NCBI GenBank assembly: GCA_965250195.1
Contig: OZ252295.1
Coordinates: forward strand, 930,001-994,000
Origin: CAUZIR01 sp965250195
GTDB taxonomy: Bacteria; Chloroflexota; Dehalococcoidia; Lucifugimonadales; UBA2962
Direction: 5' to 3'
Length of the DNA: 64,000 nucleotides
Under the pieces are notes generated by a model that was not told where the DNA came from, made no database searches, and saw only the letters and a program-made list of their open reading frames with translations. This document shows positions 16,768-25,268 of the stretch, piece after piece. The stretch's first letter is position 1. Each line of letters starts with the position of its first letter. The position numbers and the translations under genes are program-made.

Positions 16768-19074
16768 CTAAGAGCCGTTCTTCTTCCACAACGCTTCCAT
16801 GACCGCGGTCGGGTTCATGGGGAGCACCTCCATGCGCACTCCGACGGCGCCGTGGATGGCGTTCGCCAGAGCGGCGGGCGGCGGCACGATGCAGACCTCT
16901 CCCACGCCCCTGACCCCGTAGGGATGACCGGGATTGGCCACCTCTACGACGATGGTGTCGATCATGGGCAGGTCCAAAGCCGTGGGCATGCGATAGTCCA
17001 GGAAGCTGGAGTTGTCCAGGTGACCGTCCTTGGAGTAGTAGTACTCCTCGTTCAGGCCCCAGCCGATTCCCTGCACGACCCCGCCCTGAAGCTGTCCCTC
17101 GACGTAGCTGGGGTGGATGGCCTTACCGGCGTCCTGGGCGATGGTGAAACGAAGCACGTCCACCTTGCCAGTCTCTGGATCGACCTCTACGTCGGCCACG
17201 TTCACCGCGAAGGCGCCACCAACTCCGGGCGGGTTCACAGCGCCGCGCCCGACGATGGGACCGCCGGTGTCGTTGAGCTGGGCCGAGAGGTCCTTAAAGG
17301 TCATGTTTAGCTCGGTGTCGGTCTTGGAGCGGACCACGCCCTCTTCCATTTCGACCGAGTCCGGGTCCACGCCCCAGATCTTGGCCGCCCGTTCGACCAG
17401 CTGCCGTTTCACATCGTTGGCCGCCTCGTAGGCCGCCCAACCGGTGGCGAACGTGGTGCGAGAGCCGCCCGTACCGAAGGAGAACCCTATCGAGTCGGTG
17501 TCGACCACCGAGGGGTTGACCTCCTCTGCGGAGATGCCGAGCACCTCGGCCGCCTGCATGGCGATCGCGGCTCGGCTGCCGCCGATGTCGGGGCTGCCCT
17601 CAACCAGGTTGATGGTGCCGTCGGCGTTGACGCTAATGGTCGCTGCGGACTGAAGTCCGGCGTTGAACCAGTAGCCGAAGGCGATCCCTCTGCCTACTTT
17701 TCCGCCGTTTTTGGCGGGAGTGATCGGCGAGTTCCAGTGGGCGTGGGCCTTGACCGCCTCAAGCGTCTCAATGCCGCCAATCTTGGGGTTCACCGGCCCG
17801 TCGGCGCGGCGCGTTCCCTCTTTGGCGCAGTTTTGCAGCCTGAACTCAAGCTTGTCGATGCCGAGCCCGTCGCAGATCTCGTCCACGACAGTCTCGGCGG
17901 CCATGGCCGCATGGGTCGCGCCGGGTGCACGATAGGCGGCGGTCTTGGGCTTGTTGACGACGACGTCGTAGCCGTCGATGACGACGTTGGGAATGTCGTA
18001 GGCCGCGAACACGCACATCGCGCCCGCGTCCACCGGTGAGCCGGGGAAGGCACCGGCTTCGAAAACCAACTCGGCCTCGGCAGCGGTAATCTTGCCCTCT
18101 TTGGTCGCCCCGATCTTTACGCGCATGTGCGAGCCGGGCGTCGGGCCCGTGCCTTCGAAAACCTCTTTACGGCTCATGGTGATCTTGACCGGATGGCCCG
18201 TCTTCTTCGACAGCAGTACGGCGGCGATTTCGTGGTACAGGGGGAATTTGCCTCCGAACCCGCCGCCGATCTCCATCGGCGTCACCCGGACCTGCGACTG
18301 GGGCAGGTCGAGCGCCAGGGCGATGGCGTCGCGGAACTGGAACGGGCCCTGAGTGCTCATGTAAACGTGCACCCGGTCGTCGTCGTTCCACAGCGCGGTG
18401 ACGTTCATGGTCTCGATGTAGCCCTGGTGCACGGTGGCGGTGTCGAACGAGCGCTCAATGACGACGTCGGCCTCTGCGAAGCCCCTGTCAAGATCGCCCA
18501 TTTTGTGCTGGAAGTGGTTGGCGACGTTGGTATTGCGATCGGTCTTGTTGCCGAACTCGGTGGTGAACAGGTCGGCGTGCAGCACCGGTGCGCCGTCGGC
18601 CATTGCCTCACCGACGGTGAGGACGGGAGAAAGCACCTCGTAGTCCACCTCGATAAGAGCGATGGCCTCCTCCGCCACGTGTGCGCTCACGGCCGCCACC
18701 GCGGCGACCGCATGGCCCCCGTAGAGAACCTTGTCCCTGGCGATGGCGTTGTCACGCAGGTACTTCATCGGCTGCGGTCCGAGACCGAAGTCGGCAGGGT
18801 CGGACTCTCTCGTTGTGGGCATGTCGGCGCCGGTGACGACTGCCATTACGCCGGGCATCGCCTCTGCCTTGGAGGTGTTAATCGACTTGATATTGGCGTG
18901 GGCATGGGGGCTGCGCAGCACCTTGGCGTAGAGCAGGCCGGTGGCAGAGTAGTCGCCGCCGTACTTGGCCTTACCGGTGACTTTGTCGGCACCGTCATGG
19001 CGAATCGGCCGGGTGCCGACGACCTTGAACTCCTGGGTGGACAGAACCTGGTTCGGCTCATACGTAGTGGTCAT
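16768..19074 (-). CDS. Xanthine dehydrogenase-family molybdopterin-binding catalytic subunit (second copy)
   Basis: 768 residues. An N-terminal fumarylacetoacetase-like (a/b hammerhead) domain contains KVTGKAKYGGDYSA, and the Mo-cofactor domain has IGGGFGGKFPL and AYRAPGATHAAMAAE. A late GVGEVCIVPP carries the Glu that acts as general base in the family. The active-site loop AYRAPG differs from the AYRCSFR of form I CO dehydrogenase, so CO oxidation is not supported. It is closely similar to the copy at 19393 along its whole length and probably shares the same FAD and FeS subunits. The substrate is unknown; a heterocycle, aldehyde or aromatic CoA ester is possible. Confidence 0.92.
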   Translation of the reverse strand: MTTTYEPNQVLSTQEFKVVGTRPIRHDGADKVTGKAKYGGDYSATGLLYAKVLRSPHAHANIKSINTSKAEAMPGVMAVVTGADMPTTRESDPADFGLGPQPMKYLRDNAIARDKVLYGGHAVAAVAAVSAHVAEEAIALIEVDYEVLSPVLTVGEAMADGAPVLHADLFTTEFGNKTDRNTNVANHFQHKMGDLDRGFAEADVVIERSFDTATVHQGYIETMNVTALWNDDDRVHVYMSTQGPFQFRDAIALALDLPQSQVRVTPMEIGGGFGGKFPLYHEIAAVLLSKKTGHPVKITMSRKEVFEGTGPTPGSHMRVKIGATKEGKITAAEAELVFEAGAFPGSPVDAGAMCVFAAYDIPNVVIDGYDVVVNKPKTAAYRAPGATHAAMAAETVVDEICDGLGIDKLEFRLQNCAKEGTRRADGPVNPKIGGIETLEAVKAHAHWNSPITPAKNGGKVGRGIAFGYWFNAGLQSAATISVNADGTINLVEGSPDIGGSRAAIAMQAAEVLGISAEEVNPSVVDTDSIGFSFGTGGSRTTFATGWAAYEAANDVKRQLVERAAKIWGVDPDSVEMEEGVVRSKTDTELNMTFKDLSAQLNDTGGPIVGRGAVNPPGVGGAFAVNVADVEVDPETGKVDVLRFTIAQDAGKAIHPSYVEGQLQGGVVQGIGWGLNEEYYYSKDGHLDNSSFLDYRMPTALDLPMIDTIVVEVANPGHPYGVRGVGEVCIVPPPAALANAIHGAVGVRMEVLPMNPTAVMEALWKKNGS

Positions 19075-19083
19075 CGTTTCTCC

Positions 19084-19350
19084 CTAAGCACCCCCGGCTA
19101 TCGCCGGGAGGAAATGAACTTCGCTGCTCTCTCCGACCTCGGCGAGGACGCCGACCGGGCTGACCTCGCCGTCTACCGCGACTGTAATGTTCCCCTTCAG
19201 ACGAAAGCCGTCCATCAGCCGGGCCTTCATCCCAGGGTACGGACCCTCCAGGGCGTTTACGATCTCACGCACCGTCGCGCCCGCCACCTCGACGGTCTGC
19301 TGACCGTCGGTGAGGTCTTGCATGAGCGACGGTATGAAGACAGTGGCCAT
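19084..19350 (-). CDS. MoaD/ThiS-family ubiquitin-like protein ending Gly-Gly-Ala
   Basis: 88 residues with the beta-grasp fold pattern of MoaD/ThiS (VFIPSLMQDLTDG, ATVREIVNALE, then GEVSPVGVLAEV and VHFLPAIAGGA). MoaD-family sulfur carriers need a free C-terminal Gly-Gly, which is adenylated and thiocarboxylated. Here one Ala follows, so the tail may need trimming or the protein may act differently. It sits 9 bases upstream of one catalytic subunit and 42 bases downstream of the other, so it is probably devoted to this enzyme, for example in cofactor synthesis or sulfuration. That last step is inference. Confidence 0.82.
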   Translation of the reverse strand: MATVFIPSLMQDLTDGQQTVEVAGATVREIVNALEGPYPGMKARLMDGFRLKGNITVAVDGEVSPVGVLAEVGESSEVHFLPAIAGGA

Positions 19351-19392
19351 CAGTCTGCCCCGCCCGGGGCTCCTCCCACTTCGCTCCCTTGG

Positions 19393-21696
19393 CTAGCTTC
19401 CCCCGTTCGCCCAGCTCGCCTCCATTATGGCTACGGAGTTGATGGGAAGCGAGGTCATGCGAACGTCCGTGGCGTCCTGGATGGCGTTGGCAACGGCAGC
19501 CTGCGGCGAGACGATGTTCGCCTCCCCAACGCCCCTGACACCGTACGGGTGACCGGGGTTGGCGACCTCGACGATGACGGTGTCGATCATGGGAAGGTCC
19601 AGCGTGGTGGGCATACGGTAGTCCAGGAAGCTAGAATTGTCCATCTTGCCGCCCTCGGAGTAGTAGTACTCCTCGTTCAGCGCCCAGCCGATGCCCTGGA
19701 CGCTGCCGCCCTGCATCTGGCCCTCGACGTAGCTGGGGTGGATGGCCTTGCCCGCATCCTGCACGGTGGTGAAGCGCAGGACGTCGGTCTTGCCCGTCTC
19801 CGGGTCGACCTCGACATCGACGATCTGCCCGCAGAACGAGCCGCCAGCTCCCGCCGGGTCGACGGCCGCGCGGCCCACGATGGGTTCGCCGGTGTCGTTG
19901 ATCTGCTCGGCCAGCTGCTTGAACGTCATGTTCAGTTCGGTGTCGGTCTTGGAGCGGATGACGCCGTCTTCCATTTCCACGGAGTCGGGCTCCACGCCCC
20001 ATATCTTGGCCGCCCTCGCGATTACCTGTCGCTTGACGTCCTGGGCCGCCTCGTATGCAGCCCAGCCGGTGGCGAAGGTCGTGCGGCTGCCGCCGGTGAT
20101 GGCGGTGTAGCCAATGGAATCGGTATCGACGACCTGCGGGTGAACCTCCTCGGCGGTGATGCCGAGAACCTCAGCCGCCTGCATCGCTATGGCGGCACGA
20201 CTGCCGCCGATGTCGGTCGAACCCTCAATGAGATTGATGGTGCCGTCGTTGTTGACCGCGATGTTGCAGGCGGAGGCGAAGCCGATGTTGAACCAGAACC
20301 CGACGGCGACGCCGCGTCCTGTTTTACCACCACGCTTGGCCGGGGTGATGGGCGCGCTGTAGTGCTCGTGGTCTCGCATGGCCTCCAACACCTCGACGCA
20401 GCCGATGCGCGGGTGGACGGGACCGTCGGCGCGACGCGTGCCCTCTTTGGCCGCGTTCATGAGGCGGAACTCGAGCGGGTCGAGATTTAGCTTCTCGGCG
20501 AGTTCGTCGACCACCTGCTCGGCAGCGAACGCCGCGTTGGGCGCGCCCGGCGCCCGGTAGGCAGCGGTCTTGGGCTTGTTTACCACGACGTCGTAGCCGT
20601 CGATGACGACGTTGGCCACGTCGTAGGCGGTGAACACGCACATGCCCGCCGCTCCAACCGGAGAGCCGGGGTATGCGCCCGCCTCGAACTGCAACTCGGC
20701 CGAGGCGGCGACGATCTTACCGTCTTTGGTCGCCCCCATCTTGATGATCATGTGGGAGCCGCAGGTGGGGCCGGTGCCCTCGAAGACTTCTGCCCTGGAC
20801 ATGACGATCTTGACGGGCCTGTTGCCGGCCTTTTTGGAGAGCATGGCGGCAACCGGTTCGCCGTACACGTTGATCTTGCCGCCGAAGCCGCCGCCGATTT
20901 CCATCGGGGTGGCCCGGACTTTCGAGACCGGTACCGCGAGCGCCTCGGAGACCGAAGCCCTCACGACGAACGAGCCCTGGGTGGAGGAGTAGATGTGGAT
21001 GCGATCGTCGTCGTTCCACAGGGCGGTGACATTGTGAGGCTCGATGTAACCCTGGTGCACAGTCTTGGTATCGAACGAACACTCCACCACCACGTCGGCC
21101 TCTGCGAAGCCTTTGTCCAGGTCGCCCATCTTGTGCTGGAAATGGTCGGCTATGTTGGAGGTGCGGCCGGTGTCTTTACCGAATTCTTGTGTCGTCAGGT
21201 CGGCTATGAGGATTGGCGCATCGGCCGCCATGCCCTCTGGCGCCGTTAGTACGGCGGGAAGCACTTCGTAGTCGACCTCGATGAGCCCGATGGCCTCTTC
21301 CGCGATGTGGGGGCTGGTGGCGGCCACCGCCGCTATTGCGTGCCCTCTGTAAAGCGCCTTGTCACCGGCGAGCAAATTGCCCCGGAATCTGTCCATGGGC
21401 TGGCCACCCAATCCGAAGTCCGCGGTGTCCTTGGTCAGCGGGAAGTCTTTCGAGGTGACGACGGCCCGAACGCCCGGAAGCCCCTCGGCTTTGGACGTAT
21501 CGATGGACTTTATGCGGGCGTGGGCGTGCGGGCTGCGCAACGTCTTACCGTGCAACAGTCCGGCGGCCGTGTAGTCGGCGCCGTACTTCGCCCTGCCCGT
21601 GACCTTGTCCGCACCGTCGTGCCGGATGGGCCGGGTGCCGACTACTTTGAACGTCTGGTTCGAAAGAACCTTGTTAGGCTCGTAGGTTGTTGTCAT
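19393..21696 (-). CDS. Xanthine dehydrogenase-family molybdopterin-binding catalytic subunit (first copy)
   Basis: 767 residues with the same domain plan as the gene at 16768: hammerhead N-terminus (VTGRAKYGADYTAAG), Mo-cofactor motifs IGGGFGGKINVYGE and AYRAPGAPNAAFAAEQ, and the GVGEANIVSP general-base segment. It starts 12 bases after the FeS subunit stop. With the 2Fe-2S and FAD subunits upstream it would form a standard (alpha-beta-gamma)2 molybdenum hydroxylase in the cytosol. Differences from its paralogue cluster near the substrate loop (PTCGSH against PTPGSH), which could alter specificity. Confidence 0.93.
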   Translation of the reverse strand: MTTTYEPNKVLSNQTFKVVGTRPIRHDGADKVTGRAKYGADYTAAGLLHGKTLRSPHAHARIKSIDTSKAEGLPGVRAVVTSKDFPLTKDTADFGLGGQPMDRFRGNLLAGDKALYRGHAIAAVAATSPHIAEEAIGLIEVDYEVLPAVLTAPEGMAADAPILIADLTTQEFGKDTGRTSNIADHFQHKMGDLDKGFAEADVVVECSFDTKTVHQGYIEPHNVTALWNDDDRIHIYSSTQGSFVVRASVSEALAVPVSKVRATPMEIGGGFGGKINVYGEPVAAMLSKKAGNRPVKIVMSRAEVFEGTGPTCGSHMIIKMGATKDGKIVAASAELQFEAGAYPGSPVGAAGMCVFTAYDVANVVIDGYDVVVNKPKTAAYRAPGAPNAAFAAEQVVDELAEKLNLDPLEFRLMNAAKEGTRRADGPVHPRIGCVEVLEAMRDHEHYSAPITPAKRGGKTGRGVAVGFWFNIGFASACNIAVNNDGTINLIEGSTDIGGSRAAIAMQAAEVLGITAEEVHPQVVDTDSIGYTAITGGSRTTFATGWAAYEAAQDVKRQVIARAAKIWGVEPDSVEMEDGVIRSKTDTELNMTFKQLAEQINDTGEPIVGRAAVDPAGAGGSFCGQIVDVEVDPETGKTDVLRFTTVQDAGKAIHPSYVEGQMQGGSVQGIGWALNEEYYYSEGGKMDNSSFLDYRMPTTLDLPMIDTVIVEVANPGHPYGVRGVGEANIVSPQAAVANAIQDATDVRMTSLPINSVAIMEASWANGGS

Positions 21697-21708
21697 TGAA
21701 GAACGCTC

Positions 21709-22197
21709 CTAGGCTGCCGCGCCTGACATCTGACCTGCCGCATCGAGTACTGCTCTGACGATCTTGTCGTAGCCGGTGCAACGGCAAAGGTTGCCGGCCA
21801 GCCACATCCGAATGCGCTCCTCGGAGGGGTTGGGCTCTTTTTCCAGCAGCGCCTTCGATGCTACGAGGAAGCCCGGCGTGCAGATGCCGCATTGCAGCGC
21901 CGCGTGCTCAAGGAAGGCCTGTTGGATGGGGTGCAAACCACCGGGGGAGGCGATGCCCTCGACGGTGCCGATGCTGGCGCCCTCGGCCTCGACGCCGAGT
22001 ACCAGGCAGCTGTCTACTATGCGCCCGTCCATGTTGACGGTGCAGGCGCCGCAGTTGCCGTCGTTACAGCCCTCTTTTGCGCCGGTGAGCTGGACGACGT
22101 CCCGCAGGACCTCGAGCAGGCTCTGGCGCGGCTCACACAGGAACTCAACGGACTCGCCGTTGATCGTGGTTGTTACGTGGACTTTCTTTCCGGACAT
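21709..22197 (-). CDS. (2Fe-2S)-binding subunit of molybdenum hydroxylase
   Basis: 162 residues. The plant-ferredoxin-type cluster ligands are in GCNDGNCGACTVNMDG with a distal Cys, and the all-alpha second cluster is in CGICTPGFL and GNLCRCTGYDKIV. It passes electrons from the Mo site to FAD. Its ATG overlaps the stop of the FAD subunit gene by one base (TAATG). The order FAD, FeS, Mo subunits is typical of the CoxMSL-type arrangement. Confidence 0.95.
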   Translation of the reverse strand: MSGKKVHVTTTINGESVEFLCEPRQSLLEVLRDVVQLTGAKEGCNDGNCGACTVNMDGRIVDSCLVLGVEAEGASIGTVEGIASPGGLHPIQQAFLEHAALQCGICTPGFLVASKALLEKEPNPSEERIRMWLAGNLCRCTGYDKIVRAVLDAAGQMSGAAA

Positions 22198-23069
22198 TAC
22201 TTGGCCTCCCGCGCGCGCTCGATGGCGGTGTGTAGCGCCCTGCGGGTGAGGACCTCGCAGAGGTGCTTTCGGTATTCGATTGTGCCGCGCATATCGGTAA
22301 TCGGGGTGGCGGCGTCTGTCGCCGCGTTCGCGGCGGCCTGGATGTTCTCGTCAGTCGGCTCCTTGCCCGCTAACGCCGCACCTGCGGCCTCAACGAATAG
22401 GGGCTTGGGAGCGACGGAGGCGAGGGATATCCGAGCCGACTTGATAGTCCCGTTGCTTAAGGTCACCGAGGCGCCCACGCCGACGACGGCGATGTCCATC
22501 TCGTTCCTGGGGATGAAGCGGATGTACCGTGCGCCAAACCCCTTCGAAGGGGCGGGCAGGTGCAGGGACACCAGCATTTCATCGTCTGCCAGCTGGGTCC
22601 TACCGGGGCCGGTGCAGACGTCCTCGGCCGCGATTTCTCGCGTGCCGTTTGGACCGACGACCTTCGCCACCGCGCTGTGGGCGATGAGTGCGGGAATGCC
22701 GTCCCCGCTGGGAGCGGCGTTCACCAGGTTGCCGCCCAGGGTCGCGCGACCCTGGATCTGGATACCGCCAATGAGCGTTGCCGAGTCCATCAGACCACGG
22801 TATGCAGCGGCGATGGCATCGTCACCGTACAACCTGTAGCAGGGAACGGCCGCGCCAATCGTCAGACCTTTCTTGGCGTCGTAGCTGAGCTCGTTTAGCT
22901 CGTCGATATGCTTGCCGTCGATGACCGCGTCGAGCTCGTAGCGGCCGCCTCGCATCTGTACGAGCAGGTCAGTGCCGCCGGCCAGAACCCGGGCCTTCCC
23001 CTTGTACTGGCTTAGCAGTCCAACGGCCTCATCAACGGATGTGGGCCTGTGATAGTCGATCCACTTCAA
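22197..23069 (-). CDS. FAD-binding subunit of molybdenum hydroxylase
   Basis: 290 residues, CoxM-like. The two FAD-binding motifs ARVLAGGTDLLVQMRGG near the N-terminus and RATLGGNLVNAAPSGD in the middle are present, with the CO dehydrogenase flavoprotein C-terminal domain from about residue 180. It is the first gene of the operon, and a promoter-like element lies about 135 bases upstream. Confidence 0.94.
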   Translation of the reverse strand: MKWIDYHRPTSVDEAVGLLSQYKGKARVLAGGTDLLVQMRGGRYELDAVIDGKHIDELNELSYDAKKGLTIGAAVPCYRLYGDDAIAAAYRGLMDSATLIGGIQIQGRATLGGNLVNAAPSGDGIPALIAHSAVAKVVGPNGTREIAAEDVCTGPGRTQLADDEMLVSLHLPAPSKGFGARYIRFIPRNEMDIAVVGVGASVTLSNGTIKSARISLASVAPKPLFVEAAGAALAGKEPTDENIQAAANAATDAATPITDMRGTIEYRKHLCEVLTRRALHTAIERAREAK

Positions 23070-23456
23070 TGGTCCGCCTCCTTGGCGTGGTTCTCACAGA
23101 TTCGGCGACGCGGCGTCTATGCCATGGCGACCCGAAGCGAAAACCCCGAGCGCGTGGATAAGGACCCTCAACCGCCGTGTCGGACCCTCCTCGGACCCGA
23201 AAACCGCGGCCAGTATAACAGACGGATTAAGGGCGCCACAATGGCGCGTTTACGTGGGCCTTTCGGGCGGCAAAGGCCGTGTCCTCCGCTCGCCCGGGGG
23301 CGCGCTGAGTCCGTTGCGGGCGGGGCCGCCCGCCGACCTGAGTCAATGGGACGGGCAGCATGCACACAAATATCAAACAAAAGCCTAACCATCTGTCGTT
23401 GATTCGTCAGGTCCGCGCAGTATTCTGTCAACGCCCGACCATATCGACAACTTCAA
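23070..23456. other. Intergenic region (387 bp) between the Mo-hydroxylase operon and a divergent response regulator
   Basis: I see no credible gene here; the short frames that cross it have no family features. It holds the Mo-hydroxylase promoter candidate, an inverted repeat GCGCCA-CAA-TGGCGC (about 23233-23247) over the -35 region that could be an operator, and several GC-rich hairpins (CGGGCGGGGCCGCCCG near 23320). A molybdate- or substrate-responsive regulator site would be expected here, but none is identified. Confidence 0.5.
23212..23241 (-). promoter_or_regulatory. Promoter candidate of the Mo-hydroxylase operon
   Basis: On the minus strand TTGTGG (23236-23241) and TATACT (23212-23217) are 18 bp apart. 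The predicted start is near 23204, leaving a leader of about 135 nt. An inverted repeat covers the -35 element. Confidence 0.4.
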
Positions 23457-23860
23457 TTGACTACCAGATTCGACATATCTCCGGGAACTCCTTCGGCCTT
23501 CGTGGTCGACGACGAACTGCGTATCCGTGAGTATCTGGAAGCCGTGATAACCCAAGCGGGCTGGCGGTGCGTGTTGGTGGAGTCGGGTGATTGGGCGGTC
23601 GAGGAGGTTCAAAAGAATCACTATGACGCCGTCTTTCTGGACCTCGTGATGCCCGGAATGAACGGTTCGAGGCGCTGCTTGAGATAAGGGCGGCCGACCC
23701 GGCCACGAAGGTTGTGATCGTGACTGGCTATCCCGACTCCGCCCTCATGCTGGACGCCTGCCGGTTCGATCCTGATGGTCTGCTCGTCAAGCCGTTCGGC
23801 ATAGATGAGGTCCACTCAATTCTCGAAGACGTCACGCGCCCCAACTACTCGAGTAGCTAG
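23457..23860 (+). pseudogene. Single-domain response regulator (CheY-like receiver), frameshifted
   Basis: A receiver domain with VVDDELRIREYLEA, phosphoacceptor Asp62 in VFLDLVMPGMNG, the Thr of VIVTGYPDS and the Lys of LVKPFG. The frame breaks at about 23661-23667, just after PGMNG: one base is missing, and the rest (EALLEIRAADPATKVV, to the TAG at 23860) is in another frame. All catalytic residues are kept across the break, so a sequencing or assembly deletion is as likely as true decay. No output domain is present. TTG 23457 is the best start. Closest in style to the receiver at 34870-35514. Confidence 0.75.
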
Positions 23861-23886
23861 CAGGCTCACGCCGGCGTCGGGCATGA

Positions 23887-25245
23887 CTAGCGACCGGCGG
23901 TAAATGTGGGCCTTGGGACCTGGGCCCGCCAGTCCAGCCTCGACCCGGCATCGGTCGCGTACAGCGGCCTGACGGAGTGCAGCGCTTGATGTGCCGCACG
24001 CCGCCCCGACTCGAGAGCACCGTGCACGCCGGTCGCGTTCCCGTTGGTTGAGGTGGCTTCGCCCGCCCAAAACAGCGGCGGCGTCGGCCAGGCCAGTTCT
24101 TCTCGCAGCCTGTGACCGCCGACCTGGGCCACGCTCAGGCTGCCGCATGCATACGGCTCGGCCGTCCAGTCCCAGACCTCCAGGCTGAGCAACTCCGCCT
24201 CGATGTCGATGTCCGGAAACATGCCGGCCAGATCACCGAGAAAAGCCGCTCGGACCGCATCTTCATCGCCGCTCAGCTCCGCACCCCGCAGTCCGATCAT
24301 GGCGCTCAGCACCGGGGGTCCGGGGCGGTCCCAGAAGAGCGCCTCCCAGCCGTGAAACACTGAGTCCGCGTTTCTGAAACCAGCCACGTTACCGAGCGAA
24401 TCTTCCCACCAGGGCCGTTTGAACTCCGCGAATGCCTTGATGGTCGGCCCCATGACAAGGCCGTCAATGGCCTCGCTCGTGGCTTGTGGCAATGCGGGTT
24501 TGAAACGGACCATGCCCGCCTGCAACACTCCGACAGGCAGCGTCACGACGCCCGAGTTGGCCTTGTGATCGCCTGACGGCGTCGATACCGTCACTCCCTC
24601 AGCCCTGGACCCGCTCCAGTCGATGGCCGTCACCGGCGCGTTTAACTCGATGGAGTTTTCGAAGGGCGCCGACATACGGGCCCACAGCTCGCTGTAGCCC
24701 TCGACGATGGCGAAGTTGGGTAACCCCGTGCCGTTAAAGCGAAGGGCCTCGGCGGCCCCGCGCGACGAGAGCTGATCGGGGGGTATCGGGCAGAGCACGT
24801 TGAACCGCCCATCGGCCGCGACGAGTTGCTCGCCCTCCATACCGGAGTCGACCAGGGCCTGGTGCACCGAGAGGCCGTCTGAAGCGGCGTCCCCAAACCG
24901 GTGCACGAGTGCGTCCATCAGGCGCTGATACGCCTGTTTGCGCAGGTCGTCACCATCGGTCCAGCGGCCGCCCGCGAAGACGGCATCAACGCCTCTTATG
25001 CCGGGAACGAGGTAATGAGTCGTGAGGCCATGCCGATGCAGGTACTCCCACGTCGCGATGGTGGGTCCGTGAATCTGTTGGGCGCCCCTCTCGATGGGCG
25101 TGCCATCGGAGAGCGTGCCGCTCTGGGCACGGCCACCCAGGACTTCCTGCGCCTCGACCAGTACAAAGTCGGCTCCGGCTTCCGACAGAGCTACGCCGGC
25201 GGCCAATCCCGAGGGGCCGCCGCCGATTATTACGCAGTCAAGCAA
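23887..25245 (-). CDS. Flavin monoamine oxidase-family FAD-dependent oxidoreductase
   Basis: 452 residues. The N-terminal dinucleotide-binding motif VIIGGGPSGLAAGVALSEAG is followed by the VLGGRAQSG segment of amine oxidases, and the C-terminal FAD contact LFWAGEATSTNGNATGVHGA is intact. The family oxidises amines or performs desaturations using O2. No signal peptide or membrane anchor is seen. Its 3' end converges on the broken response regulator gene. Confidence 0.86.
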   Translation of the reverse strand: MLDCVIIGGGPSGLAAGVALSEAGADFVLVEAQEVLGGRAQSGTLSDGTPIERGAQQIHGPTIATWEYLHRHGLTTHYLVPGIRGVDAVFAGGRWTDGDDLRKQAYQRLMDALVHRFGDAASDGLSVHQALVDSGMEGEQLVAADGRFNVLCPIPPDQLSSRGAAEALRFNGTGLPNFAIVEGYSELWARMSAPFENSIELNAPVTAIDWSGSRAEGVTVSTPSGDHKANSGVVTLPVGVLQAGMVRFKPALPQATSEAIDGLVMGPTIKAFAEFKRPWWEDSLGNVAGFRNADSVFHGWEALFWDRPGPPVLSAMIGLRGAELSGDEDAVRAAFLGDLAGMFPDIDIEAELLSLEVWDWTAEPYACGSLSVAQVGGHRLREELAWPTPPLFWAGEATSTNGNATGVHGALESGRRAAHQALHSVRPLYATDAGSRLDWRAQVPRPTFTAGR

Positions 25246-25268
25246 GGTTGACGGGGGTCATGAGGAAC

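Noticed and set aside
18127..20490. A 787-residue open frame on the plus strand
   Set aside because: It is antisense to two Mo-hydroxylase subunits and the MoaD-like gene. It has no family features, and it is open only because GC-rich codons leave few stops on the opposite strand.
16768..23069. Aerobic CO dehydrogenase (coxMSL)
   Set aside because: Gene order is similar, but the active-site loop is AYRAPG, not AYRCSFR, so CO oxidation is not supported.
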